Assembly: GCA_047600805.1 (NCBI GenBank)
Contig: JASGKG010000001.1
Span: 1,116,001-1,180,000 of the forward strand
DNA: 64,000 bases
Direction: 5' to 3'
Origin: JADKHC01 sp047600805
GTDB taxonomy: Bacteria; Verrucomicrobiota; Verrucomicrobiia; Opitutales; Opitutaceae
Part shown: positions 1-8,696 of the stretch, in pieces
Position numbering within the stretch: position 1 is the stretch's first letter
How the letters are laid out: every line of letters begins with the position of its first letter
Notes under the pieces: generated by a model
The model's input: the letters and a program-made list of their open reading frames with translations, nothing else
What the model was told of the DNA's origin: nothing
Databases searched by the model: none
Made by a program: the position numbers and the translations under genes

Positions 1-259
1 TGATGATCGCAAAAAGATCAGCGTTTTCCTCCGGAGAAAGGTCCTCGATGTCAGCTACCTCACGGAACGGAATCGCGAGCAAGTGCCCAGGATTGTACGG
101 GAAGCGATTGAGCATTAAGTAGGAAAGTTTCGTCCGATGTACGATCAAAGCGGCGCGGTCGTCGCCCAGTGAGGGCAGTTCAGTGAACGGCTTTTTCGTC
201 GCGGGTAAACGCGGCGCTTCGATGTATTCCATGCGCCAGTAGGCGTGCAATTGCTGCAT
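1..259 (-). CDS. HIT family protein (partial, C-terminus beyond window)
   Basis: The reading frame starts at an ATG at 259 and runs off the left edge (about 86 codons seen). The N-terminal half carries a segment reading LMLNRFPYNPGHLLAIP, typical of HIT-domain nucleotide hydrolases/transferases of the AP4A phosphorylase-like branch. The catalytic HxHxH triad would lie beyond the edge, so it cannot be checked. An in-frame stop lies just upstream, which supports this start. The gene diverges from the small gene at 371. Family assignment is recognition of the conserved segment; substrate is unknown. Confidence 0.7.
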   Translation of the reverse strand, partial: MQQLHAYWRMEYIEAPRLPATKKPFTELPSLGDDRAALIVHRTKLSYLMLNRFPYNPGHLLAIPFREVADIEDLSPEENADLFAII

Positions 260-370
260 GTTGAAAGTGGCGGAGTAAAGGGGCGGCTCACGCAAAAGTC
301 AAAGGGACGGTGAAGGCATATTCTGAGATGGTCGGGGCCCGAAGTTTTCCCCAATGTGAACCGAACTTCT

Positions 371-751
371 ATGAATTTGCCTCCCATTGGTCAGGAAGTG
401 CCTCTTTCCCAAATCAAGGAAATCTGCGATCACTACGGTCTCGGTGAGCTTTGGCGGAAGATCGAACGCGATCCGCCCCAACGGCCGTTCAAAAGCGATG
501 GTTGCACCGGTTGGGTGAATAATTGGAACGGCACCAGCATTTATCCGGCAGGGTTTTTGCACGACCTGAAATACTGGGCGGGTTATCCGGGCGAGGAAGT
601 GGCGCGCCTGATCGCCGATGCCGAACTGATGATCGATGTGGCACGACTGCTCAACGCGACCGGCATGGCTGAAACCATGTTCGCCGGCGTGCGCGTGGGC
701 GGAAACGAAAAACTCAACGCGCCGTTTTCCTGGGGCTTTGGCCGGCGTTAG
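371..751 (+). CDS. small protein with phospholipase A2-like His-Asp motif
   Basis: A 126-residue protein if it starts at the ATG at 371; a GTG at 356 would add five residues. I do not recognise the family firmly. The centre reads SDGCTGW ... AGFLHDLKYWAG, and the HD-x-x-Y arrangement resembles the catalytic His-Asp motif of prokaryotic phospholipase A2-like proteins, but the disulphide-forming cysteines of that family are not evident. There is no signal peptide or membrane segment. It is followed 28 bp later by a DUF2238 membrane protein on the same strand, so the two may be co-transcribed. Confidence 0.55.
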   Translation: MNLPPIGQEVPLSQIKEICDHYGLGELWRKIERDPPQRPFKSDGCTGWVNNWNGTSIYPAGFLHDLKYWAGYPGEEVARLIADAELMIDVARLLNATGMAETMFAGVRVGGNEKLNAPFSWGFGRR

Positions 752-779
752 CGCGAGCCCGCCATGCGAGGAACTTTAA

Positions 780-1445
780 ATGGATAAACGCTTGCTTCTC
801 TTTCTCGGTTTGTCGCTGCCGGTGTGGTTGTGGTCGGCCATCCAACCGCACGATCGATTCACCTGGTGGCTCGAAGTCGCTCCGGCGTGCATCGGGTTGC
901 CGTTGATTTTTGCATTTCAGAAGCGGTTTCCGTTATCGACGCTGCTGCTGGTGCTCATTTGGCTCCACGTCGTGGTTTTGCTTGTGGGCGGCCACTACAC
1001 TTATGCACGCGTGCCGCTGTTTGACTGGATACGCGATGCGACTGGCGGAACTCGCAACGACTACGACAAGGTCGGACATTTTGTGCAGGGATTCGTGCCG
1101 GCTATTCTCGCGCGTGAAATTTTATTGCGCACGTCCCCGCTTGGCGGCGGCACCACGACGCCGAGTGGAACCGCGATAACGAAACCTAGCCGCTGGTTAG
1201 GCTTTTTGGTCGTGTGCGTCTGCCTGGCGTTTAGCGCGGTCTATGAACTCGTCGAGTGGCTGACGGCGGTGCTCACGGGAACGGCCGCGGACGATTTTCT
1301 CGGGACGCAGGGCTACGCTTGGGACACGCAGACCGACATGGCGTGGGCGCTGGTTGGCGCGATTGTGGCCGTTGTGCTGCTGAGTCGGATACACGATCGC
1401 TCGCTGGCGAAATTGCCAAAATCAGTGCAGACTGCCGGCGGGTGA
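780..1445 (+). CDS. DUF2238 (YjdF-like) inner membrane protein
   Basis: This 221-residue protein has about five or six hydrophobic segments. It contains the DYDKVGHFVQGF motif and a second acidic/glycine segment near residues 160-180 (GTQGYAWDTQTDMAWAL) that mark the DUF2238/YjdF family of integral membrane proteins. Biochemical function of the family is unknown. The stop codon lies one base before the ATG of the next gene, which suggests translational coupling with the glycosyltransferase-like gene. An internal insert near residues 120-140 is rich in Gly and Thr. Confidence 0.75.
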   Translation: MDKRLLLFLGLSLPVWLWSAIQPHDRFTWWLEVAPACIGLPLIFAFQKRFPLSTLLLVLIWLHVVVLLVGGHYTYARVPLFDWIRDATGGTRNDYDKVGHFVQGFVPAILAREILLRTSPLGGGTTTPSGTAITKPSRWLGFLVVCVCLAFSAVYELVEWLTAVLTGTAADDFLGTQGYAWDTQTDMAWALVGAIVAVVLLSRIHDRSLAKLPKSVQTAGG

Positions 1446-1446
1446 C

Positions 1447-2298
1447 ATGAAAACTTTCCGCATTTGCACGCTTTCCAACGACATCGTTCAGTATGCGGAA
1501 ATGAGAGAATCGTTTCGGGTGGCCGGGTTCGACGACGCTCGCTGTGAATTTGTTCTCTTGGACAACTCAGCGGGCAACCGTTACGAACCGTATAGCGCGT
1601 TTAACGAGATCAAAGCAAACGCCGCGGAGCCCTACGTTATTTTTTGCCACCAGGACGTGCGTCTCAATCAGGGTCATGGATTCGATCGTTTGGTTAAGGT
1701 ACTCGACGAGCTATATGCTCGAGACCCAAAATGGGCGGTAGCCGGGAACGCGGGAACTAACAGAAAGCTACAACATGTCGTTCGTATCACTGACCCGTGG
1801 CCGAGTGCCAATTGGCAGGGACCGTTGCCGCAACCGGTGGTCACGCTCGACGAAAATTTCTTAGTGGTGCGAACCGACGCGCCGGTGGCATGGTCGAGCG
1901 CGTTGTCGGGTTTTCATTTCTACGGCTCCGACATCTGCCTGCATGCGTTGGCGCAAAAACTCGGCGTGTACGTCATCGATTTCCACCTCGAGCACCTTAG
2001 CACGGGTGTTCTCAGCGACGCGTTCCGCGACGTCCAGAGACGTTTTGCTGCGTGTTGGGAGAATTGTTTCCATCTGGCTTTTGTTCTGACGCCCACCGGA
2101 GTGCCGGTTCTGCTGACGAAACACCGCTGGTTAAGAAAGCTTGTTCAAAAGCCAGCAGTGCAGCGGCGAATTCTGCGGCCTCGAGTTCAAAAACTCGCTG
2201 GGCTGTGTGGGCTGGCGCCAAGATCTTTTCACCTAAATCTGCTTAGGGCCGGAGAAACGGCGATAGCGTACGTCGGGAAAACGCCGATGGGCAGGTAG
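1447..2298 (+). CDS. glycosyltransferase-like protein (StrF/GT2_5-type domain)
   Basis: This 283-residue protein starts at an ATG one base after the preceding stop. It has the N-terminal pattern MKTFRICTLSND, a conserved LLDNS segment and FCHQDVRL near residue 75, where the acidic pair could serve a metal/nucleotide-sugar site, then GFHFYGSDICLHA. This matches the StrF-type glycosyltransferase-like domain used in polysaccharide or surface glycan modification. It is clearly paralogous to the gene at 3440 (same motifs in the same order). No signal peptide, so a cytoplasmic or membrane-associated role is inferred. Substrate unknown. Confidence 0.7.
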   Translation: MKTFRICTLSNDIVQYAEMRESFRVAGFDDARCEFVLLDNSAGNRYEPYSAFNEIKANAAEPYVIFCHQDVRLNQGHGFDRLVKVLDELYARDPKWAVAGNAGTNRKLQHVVRITDPWPSANWQGPLPQPVVTLDENFLVVRTDAPVAWSSALSGFHFYGSDICLHALAQKLGVYVIDFHLEHLSTGVLSDAFRDVQRRFAACWENCFHLAFVLTPTGVPVLLTKHRWLRKLVQKPAVQRRILRPRVQKLAGLCGLAPRSFHLNLLRAGETAIAYVGKTPMGR

Positions 2299-2389
2299 GT
2301 CGATTTTTGGGACGATCCCATGGTGTGGTTTTTGCTTACGAAAAGCGCCAACTAGGCGAACTACTCAGGGATCAGGCTGACTAAATGGC

Positions 2390-3376
2390 GTGCTCACAAC
2401 GACGGCGTACCCAACTTCTATGGAATGGCTCGAAGGAATCCGGCAGCGGTTATCCCAAAACCAATTTGCGCGTCGTTTGGCCTTAGCGGCTGGATTTGGT
2501 CGCGGCGCAAACAGGATGTCAGAGCAGGCCGTCCGCCGCGGAGAAAAGCTGAAGTTTGGCGTGCGGAAAATTTCCTGGAATAAAGGAGATGAAACCATCC
2601 ATTTTCCCTCGAGCTTTGGGTTGGCGTTGATCAGTTACTATCTTTACCGGATGCCGACTTTTCGGCCGCGCGTCATCTTTCAATCCATCCGTGGGAGAAA
2701 GGTGGCGGACCTGAGCGGTATCGCAAGATACCGGCTGCCGAGCGGCAACAGTCTGTGGCTGCCCGTGCCTGCCGAACCAATCGACTTTTTTACGGGCTAT
2801 TTTGCCAAAGGCGGACCGAGGAAGGGCCATGTCGTTCTCGATGCAGGCGCGTACTGCGGCGAAACCACTTTGGAGATGGCGGCGCGTGTCGGTCCGTCCG
2901 GCCATGTGTACGCTTTCGAACCGGATCCCAAGAACCTGGCTTGGTTACGGCGAAATGTTGAAGAAAGCGGTTTTAGCAATATCACGGTGGTGCCCAAGGG
3001 ACTTTGGGGCCAAACCGACACGTTGAAATTTTATGCCGACGAGACGCCGGGCTCCACGCTGGTGGCCAGTGACGGAGCAGACGCTGTTCATCGTAAGCCG
3101 ATGGAGATCGATGTGCTTTCTCCGGCGGACGCGTTCAAACTAATCGGACGTATTCCCGATTTTATCAAAATGGATATCGAGGGTGCCGAGGTCGAAGTCG
3201 TCGAGGCGATGGCGCCGCTTTTGCGTGGAGCGGACGTGAGTCTCGCGATCGCGAGCTACCATTTACGTGACGGCCGAAAAACCTGCGAGATCATCACGAG
3301 CAAACTTGCGGGCGCTGGACTGAATGTGGAAACCGGCCACGAAGACCACCTGACCACGTGGGCGTGGAAACGGTAG
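2390..3376 (+). CDS. FkbM family SAM-dependent methyltransferase
   Basis: The frame opens at a GTG at 2390; an ATG at 2420 is an alternative giving 318 residues. The C-terminal two thirds is an FkbM methyltransferase domain: VVLDAGAYCGETTL is the SAM-binding motif I, followed by VYAFEPDPKNL (motif II) and FIKMDIEGAEVEV (the family hallmark acidic motif). FkbM enzymes O-methylate small molecules or glycans. Being flanked by two paralogous glycosyltransferase-like genes suggests methylation of a surface saccharide, but this is inference from context. Confidence 0.8.
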   Translation: MLTTTAYPTSMEWLEGIRQRLSQNQFARRLALAAGFGRGANRMSEQAVRRGEKLKFGVRKISWNKGDETIHFPSSFGLALISYYLYRMPTFRPRVIFQSIRGRKVADLSGIARYRLPSGNSLWLPVPAEPIDFFTGYFAKGGPRKGHVVLDAGAYCGETTLEMAARVGPSGHVYAFEPDPKNLAWLRRNVEESGFSNITVVPKGLWGQTDTLKFYADETPGSTLVASDGADAVHRKPMEIDVLSPADAFKLIGRIPDFIKMDIEGAEVEVVEAMAPLLRGADVSLAIASYHLRDGRKTCEIITSKLAGAGLNVETGHEDHLTTWAWKR

Positions 3377-3439
3377 GGCTGTTTGCCGCCAAAAATTTTC
3401 TGTTATGTTGAATCACTTTCCAAAAGGGGAACGACTCTG

Positions 3440-4336
3440 ATGAAAACGTTTCATTTCTGCACGATCTCGAATAATCCGACGCAATACGCCGACATGAGGC
3501 GCTCGTTCCAAGCTGCGGGTTTCGATGAAGAACGCTGTACGTACACGCTCCTCGATAATTCGAAAGGAAATCACCACGAGCCTTATAGCGGGTTCAACCG
3601 CGTGAAGGCGGCGAGCGATGCGCGGTATCTTATTTTCTGCCATCAAGACGTGTTCGCTGATCGCGGTTATGGTTACGACGATCTGGTTCGGGTGCTGGAA
3701 AGCCTAACCGAACACGATCCTAAGTGGGCGGTAGCCGGAAATTCGGGAGTAAATCCCCGCTTCAATTTTGCGACGCGGATTACCGATCGAGATCGTTCTG
3801 TTTTTTGGACCGGCTCGCTGCCGGAGCGAGTCTGCACATTGGACGAAAACTTCATGGTCGTGAACAATTCTGCGGACGTGCAGTGGTCGCCGGAGTTGTC
3901 GGGATTTCACTTTTACGGACCAGATATCTGTCTTAACTCCATCAAGCGAGGTTATCGCGCGTACGTCATTGATTTTCATGTGACGCATTTGGGTGCGGGC
4001 GAACTGACGGCGGATTTCTGGCGTATCAAAAATGAATTCGAGCTGCACTGGAGACAGCAGTTCCACCTCGCGTTTCTGGTCGTTCCGACCGGAGTACCGC
4101 TGGTGCTGACGAAGTACCGCGCGCTTCAGGCGCTTTGCCGTACACGCTACGTGCAGCGTCGCATTTTGCGCCCGAAAGCGTTCACGATCGCGCGACATTG
4201 CCGAATGGCGCCACGCACGGCGCGAAAAGGTTTTTCGCTGCTGCCGGGTTCCTTCGTCAAAGAACGTCGTCGCCAAAAAACACTCGAATCGAGCGGAACC
4301 GAAAGCGACTTCGCTTCCGCTCAGACGTCGCAGTGA
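3440..4336 (+). CDS. glycosyltransferase-like protein, paralogue of the 1447 gene
   Basis: The 298-residue frame uses the ATG at 3440, preceded by an AGGGGAA ribosome binding site 7 bp upstream; an upstream TTG at 3383 lacks such a signal. The protein repeats the motif order of the gene at 1447: MKTFHFCTISNN, LLDNSKGN, FCHQDVF, GFHFYGPDICL. The C-terminus is longer and rich in Lys, Arg and Ser. A likely duplicate with a different acceptor or donor, working with the FkbM methyltransferase between them. It ends 4 bp before a short hairpin shared with the convergent protease gene. Confidence 0.72.
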   Translation: MKTFHFCTISNNPTQYADMRRSFQAAGFDEERCTYTLLDNSKGNHHEPYSGFNRVKAASDARYLIFCHQDVFADRGYGYDDLVRVLESLTEHDPKWAVAGNSGVNPRFNFATRITDRDRSVFWTGSLPERVCTLDENFMVVNNSADVQWSPELSGFHFYGPDICLNSIKRGYRAYVIDFHVTHLGAGELTADFWRIKNEFELHWRQQFHLAFLVVPTGVPLVLTKYRALQALCRTRYVQRRILRPKAFTIARHCRMAPRTARKGFSLLPGSFVKERRRQKTLESSGTESDFASAQTSQ

Positions 4337-4339
4337 CTG

Positions 4340-4356
4340 AGAAGCCTAGGGCTTCT
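4340..4356. terminator. bidirectional hairpin terminator candidate
   Basis: A 7-bp stem AGAAGCC/GGCTTCT with a 3-base loop is followed by TTT on the plus strand. It sits between the converging glycosyltransferase and M16 protease genes and overlaps the protease stop codon. Confidence 0.5.
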
Positions 4357-7234
4357 TTGGCTCAGGAGAACGGTTTGCTTCGGGAACGATCGTGAAGCGG
4401 AACGCTCTCGCAGAAGAAAGGTATTGTTTGGCGAGCTCGCTTAGTTCGGCGGCATTGATGCTTTCGATGTCACTATAACGCGTACGGCACCAATCGAGTC
4501 GCTGCGGGTATTCCTGCGCGTTGCTCAAAACAGAGCCGATCCAGTATTGGTTCGTGCGGGCTGATTCTCTGAGCATCGTCAGTATGGGATTCTTCGCGCG
4601 TTCGAGTTCTTCCGGAGTCACGCCTTCGCTGGCGAGTGAATCTCCGATCGAGAGGGTGGCCGCTGCGATTTGTGCGGCCTTGGCCGGATCCACCGTAACC
4701 AACGTGTAGAACAAGCCGTAGTTGCGATAGTTTTCGTTCGCGTCGCTCGTAGCTTGAGGCGAATACGACTCGCCGAGCTCTTCGCGGATTTTAACGCGCA
4801 GGCGATCGCTGAAAACGCTCGAGAGCAGGCCGAGGCGCCGGGTGATGTGAACGTCGCGTCCGTCCGTTGTCGGCCAGTAGAGAGCGACGACTCCCTTTGG
4901 TATTTCCGTTGGCACTACAAAGGTCCGTTCAAAGGCGGCGGGAAAGGTGGCGCGACGTTCGTCTTCCAGAGCAGGTTTTGGCGAGCGAGGCGGCAGTGCG
5001 CCAAACGTCTTGGCCACGAGATCGATGGTTTGGTCGACATCGATGTCACCGACCACCGCGATCTCGATGGCGCCTTGTGCGAGTTGTGGCGCGAGCCATT
5101 TGCGTTCCTCGTCGAGATTGCGGGCGAGCAGTTCTTTTCTTGTCGGTGCGGCCATGTTGGGGCGCGGATCGCCGTTGGCGAGGAGGCGGGCAATATCCCG
5201 CTGCAACGGGCCGGTTGGCGTGTGATCGAGACGGAGGTAAAATTGTTCGAAGAGTTTCTGGGCGATGCGGACGGATTCCGGACGGTAACCCGGATCGGTG
5301 ACGTACGCGGCGAGCAGCTGCAATTGGAGCAGGAGGTCCTCGCGGTTCGTGGGGATTCGCTGCTGCGGGTTGTTGGGGCCGAAGCATCCGAGCAAAAGTG
5401 CGTCGGCGCCAACGCGGAAACCTGCAGTCACCGTTTTACCGGCGAGGATGCGTTGCAGATCGTCGACACTGTGTTTGCCAAGGCCGCCCGCGGCGAATGT
5501 GGCGCTCGTGAAAAAGGCGAGGCCGGGCTGGTCCTTGGGCTCGGTTAAGCGACCGGTGCCGACGCGCACGTTGATGTGAATTTGATTAGCTTCGAAGTCG
5601 GTTTTCTTGAGATTGAGCCGAACTCCGTTGGCGAAAGTCACCAGCGTGACATCAAGGTCGTCGACATGGCGCTTTTCCTTGACCGAGCCTGCAGGTCCGA
5701 AGTCGGTGTACGCAAATTTAGCGCTGGCGGTTTTCTCGGGAGCGGTGACGAGGGTGGAGGCCGATTTTTCGTAGGTAGTGGCGATGGTGGCCGCGGCGTC
5801 TCCGTCGATCTTGGCGTTGCCCACCACGCTGACGAATCGGCCGTGGCCGGCAAAGACTCGGCGCAGCGCTTCGGTGCATTGTTCAGGAGTCACTTTTTCT
5901 AGGGCCGGCCCGAGCAGCTTGAGGTTGTCGGCGGGCGAGGTGAAAACGTGGCCTTGGACGACGGCGTCGATTAGCGCGCCTGCGAGTTCCTCGGAGCGAC
6001 GTGTGGCAGCGGTTTTGGCGGCTTGGTCGAGTTCGTTGCGCAGATTTGCGGCGGCTTCTTCGAGCTCATCGCGTTGAAATCCGAATTCCAGCGCGCGTCG
6101 CAACTCCTGCTCGGCGAGAGCGAGGGCGCGTTGCCAGAGTTCGGGTTTGCAGGTGAGGTCAATCGAGGCGTTGCGGAGCAAATCGAAGGACTCGCCGATG
6201 TCCACTTTGCCTATGGTGAAAGGAGCATCTTCCTTTTTGGCGAGAATATCCAGCCGGCGGCTCAGCATGGCAGTCGCGAGATCACGTGGCAGTTCGGAGA
6301 TGCGTTTGGCGGAGGTATCTAGTTCGTGAGAGTAGGGAATGGCTGTCTGGATGGCGACCGCGGTTGCTCCAGCTTCTGGTTCGTGATGATACGTGGTGCG
6401 AATTCCGTTGAACGAGGCGAGTTGTCCCAAGTTTGGATTTGTGCGGCCAGCGGTGCGCGCGGCGATTGTACTAAAAGCGGTCTTAATTTGGGCCTCCACT
6501 TCGGAGGGAGCAAAATCGCCCACGACAATCACCGCCATACGCTCAGGGCGATACCACGCGTCATAGAAATCGGTGAAACGTTCGCGTGGCGCTTTTTCGA
6601 TGACCGGAGCGACGCCGATCGGCATGCGCTCGGGAAGACGCGTGCCAGCGAGAACAAATTCAAACTCTGCGACGAACTGGCGATACTCGACGGAATCGCG
6701 TGCGCGTTTCTCGCTGAGAATGATCCCGCGTTCTTTGTTGATTTCATCTGGTTGCAGCAAAAGCCCATCCGCGTAATCGGCGAAAACCCGCAGGCCTTCG
6801 GCGATCGTTGCTGCCTTAGTATTGGGCAATTCCAACATGTACGCAGTGTGGTCGAACGAGGTGTAAGCGTTTGTATCACCGCCGAAGCTCATGCCCATGC
6901 GTTGAAAAAATTCCACGAGGGTGCCGGGCGCGTAGTGCTTGCTTCCATTAAACGCCATGTGCTCCAAAAAATGCGCCAACCCGCGCTGGTCGTCGTTCTC
7001 GTGAAGGGCGCCGGCCATCACGACCAACCGCAGGCTCGCACGTTCTTTTGGTTCTTTGTTTGCCATGACGACGTAGCGCAGGCCGTTGGGGAGTGTTCCA
7101 AAATGGACGCCAGCCTCGGGCTTTAAATCGCTGTTTTCCTGGGCGAACCAAGGTTTGTCGGGGAGAGCGGCGAGTGCGGAGCACGCGAACGTGAACGCAA
7201 TCGCTACGGCGGCGAAGTACTTTCGAAGGTTCAT
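4346..7234 (-). CDS. exported M16 family zinc metalloprotease (two-repeat)
   Basis: Starting at the ATG at 7234 gives 962 residues with a clear signal peptide (MNLRKYFAAVAIAFTFACSA, cleavage near ALAA). The inverted zinc motif HFLEH lies at residues 88-92, and the downstream ligand region reads EINKERGIILSE about 75 residues later, as in insulinase/pitrilysin-like peptidases. The length fits two tandem M16 halves, the second non-catalytic (from about residue 530). It probably degrades peptides in the periplasm. Earlier ATGs at 7243 and 7282 only lengthen the region before the signal peptide. It is convergent with the gene at 3440. Confidence 0.9.
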   Translation of the reverse strand: MNLRKYFAAVAIAFTFACSALAALPDKPWFAQENSDLKPEAGVHFGTLPNGLRYVVMANKEPKERASLRLVVMAGALHENDDQRGLAHFLEHMAFNGSKHYAPGTLVEFFQRMGMSFGGDTNAYTSFDHTAYMLELPNTKAATIAEGLRVFADYADGLLLQPDEINKERGIILSEKRARDSVEYRQFVAEFEFVLAGTRLPERMPIGVAPVIEKAPRERFTDFYDAWYRPERMAVIVVGDFAPSEVEAQIKTAFSTIAARTAGRTNPNLGQLASFNGIRTTYHHEPEAGATAVAIQTAIPYSHELDTSAKRISELPRDLATAMLSRRLDILAKKEDAPFTIGKVDIGESFDLLRNASIDLTCKPELWQRALALAEQELRRALEFGFQRDELEEAAANLRNELDQAAKTAATRRSEELAGALIDAVVQGHVFTSPADNLKLLGPALEKVTPEQCTEALRRVFAGHGRFVSVVGNAKIDGDAAATIATTYEKSASTLVTAPEKTASAKFAYTDFGPAGSVKEKRHVDDLDVTLVTFANGVRLNLKKTDFEANQIHINVRVGTGRLTEPKDQPGLAFFTSATFAAGGLGKHSVDDLQRILAGKTVTAGFRVGADALLLGCFGPNNPQQRIPTNREDLLLQLQLLAAYVTDPGYRPESVRIAQKLFEQFYLRLDHTPTGPLQRDIARLLANGDPRPNMAAPTRKELLARNLDEERKWLAPQLAQGAIEIAVVGDIDVDQTIDLVAKTFGALPPRSPKPALEDERRATFPAAFERTFVVPTEIPKGVVALYWPTTDGRDVHITRRLGLLSSVFSDRLRVKIREELGESYSPQATSDANENYRNYGLFYTLVTVDPAKAAQIAAATLSIGDSLASEGVTPEELERAKNPILTMLRESARTNQYWIGSVLSNAQEYPQRLDWCRTRYSDIESINAAELSELAKQYLSSARAFRFTIVPEANRSPEPKKP

Positions 7235-7356
7235 TGGGGGCATGAAGATAGAGATAGCGCCAAAATTCATTTGGAAAGGCAAAGGGTTAAATATGAACAG
7301 AATTGCAACATGCGCTTGCGACTTTGCTCCGACTCGCGGCGAATAGAGATGTTTCC

Positions 7357-8640
7357 ATGATTTGGTTTTATCGAGCTCTGTTCGTCCCAGCCCTCCTGCT
7401 TGCTTCGCCTTATTATCTTTTGCGAATGAAGAAGCGCGGCGGCTACGGACGCAACTTCACGCAACGTTTCGGTTCGGTCAACGGCTTGCCGGCAAAACGT
7501 ACCGGCGTGCGGCGCATCTGGCTCCAGGCCGTGAGCGTGGGGGAAATGCTCGCGATCGCGCCGATTTTGGAAGCGCTGAAAAAGGATCCGTCGATCGAGG
7601 TCTATCTCACGACGACGACCAGCACCGGTTTCAAACTGGCCAACGAGCGTTATCAAAACGCGACGATCGGCATCGGATATTTTCCTCTGGACTGGTGGTT
7701 GTTTTCCGCTCGCGCCTGGAAGCAGGTTCAGCCCGATCTCGTAATCCTGACAGAGGGCGAACGGTGGCCGGAGCACACTCAGCAGGCGCGCCGCCGTGGT
7801 GTTCAGGTTGTGTGCATCAACGCGCGTTTATCGGACGTCAGCTTTTCGCGGATGAAGGCGGCGAAATGGGCAACGCATTCCATGTTCTCTGGAATCACCC
7901 GCGTGCTTCCGTGCTCGGAACACGACGCGGCGCGTTTTCGCGAACTCGGTTTTCCTCCGGATCGGATCAATGTCACCGGCAATATCAAACTCGACCTGAC
8001 GATCCCGTCGTTAAGCGACGAGGGAAAAGCGAAGCTCCGCAGTGAACTTGGTTTCGGCAGCGAGCCGATTCTTCTTGGTTCGTCTACCTGGCCGGGCGAG
8101 GAGCTAGCCGTGGTGGAGGCGTACAAACGGTTGCGGACGGAGGGCGTGAATTGCCGATTGTTGATTGTTCCGCGGCACGCCGAGCGTCGTGGCGAGGTGG
8201 AGGATGTTGTGCGTGGGAGCGGGCTCAATTACCATTTCCGCTCCCGCGGTTTGGCGGCGCAGCCGGTCGAAATTTGCGTCGCTGATACCACCGGTGAGTT
8301 GCGGAAGCTGTCTCAGCTCGCGGCAGTGATTTTCGTTGGCAAGAGCCTGCCGCCACACGACCAAGGCCAAACGCCCGTCGAAGCGGCGGCGCTCGGAAAA
8401 CCGATTTTGTTTGGCCCGAAGATGACGAACTTTTTTGCGATCGCCGAAGAGCTCAAGGCCTGCGGCGCTGCGCGAGTCGTGCACAATGCCGACGATTTGT
8501 TCGCTGAAGCAAAAGCCATCTTGGCCGATCCAGCAAAAGGCGAAGCGATGTCCGCTGCAGCGCGAGCCTGGCACCGTGCGAATCAAGGCGCGGTTTCCCG
8601 AACACTCGAAATCGTTCGCCAGGACCTTGGACAAAAATAA
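7357..8640 (+). CDS. waaA: 3-deoxy-D-manno-octulosonic acid transferase
   Basis: A 427-residue GT30 enzyme that transfers Kdo from CMP-Kdo to lipid A precursor at the inner membrane. The start at the ATG at 7357 gives the usual N-terminal membrane anchor (MIWFYRALFVPALLLASPYYLL). Conserved features are RIWLQAVSVGEMLA near residue 50, LTEGERWPEH, NARLSD and the C-terminal GQTPVEAAALGKPILFGP nucleotide-sugar site. It diverges from the M16 protease across about 120 bp. Together with lpxK near the right end it shows that the organism makes lipopolysaccharide. Confidence 0.93.
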   Translation: MIWFYRALFVPALLLASPYYLLRMKKRGGYGRNFTQRFGSVNGLPAKRTGVRRIWLQAVSVGEMLAIAPILEALKKDPSIEVYLTTTTSTGFKLANERYQNATIGIGYFPLDWWLFSARAWKQVQPDLVILTEGERWPEHTQQARRRGVQVVCINARLSDVSFSRMKAAKWATHSMFSGITRVLPCSEHDAARFRELGFPPDRINVTGNIKLDLTIPSLSDEGKAKLRSELGFGSEPILLGSSTWPGEELAVVEAYKRLRTEGVNCRLLIVPRHAERRGEVEDVVRGSGLNYHFRSRGLAAQPVEICVADTTGELRKLSQLAAVIFVGKSLPPHDQGQTPVEAAALGKPILFGPKMTNFFAIAEELKACGAARVVHNADDLFAEAKAILADPAKGEAMSAAARAWHRANQGAVSRTLEIVRQDLGQK

Positions 8641-8654
8641 CCCCATCCACCAAG

Positions 8655-8683
8655 CCGTTTGTCATTTAATAGATGACAAGCGG
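8655..8683. terminator. 11-bp hairpin in convergent gap (shared core with 60961)
   Basis: Stem 8655-8665 pairs with 8673-8683 (11 bp including one G-T pair) around the loop TTAATAG. It lies between the ends of waaA and the WYL regulator. The core TTTGTCATTTARTAGATGA recurs, with one difference, in the convergent gap at 60961-60989. No clear T-run, so a terminator role is inferred from position. Confidence 0.5.
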
Positions 8684-8696
8684 TCGGCCCGAGAAA

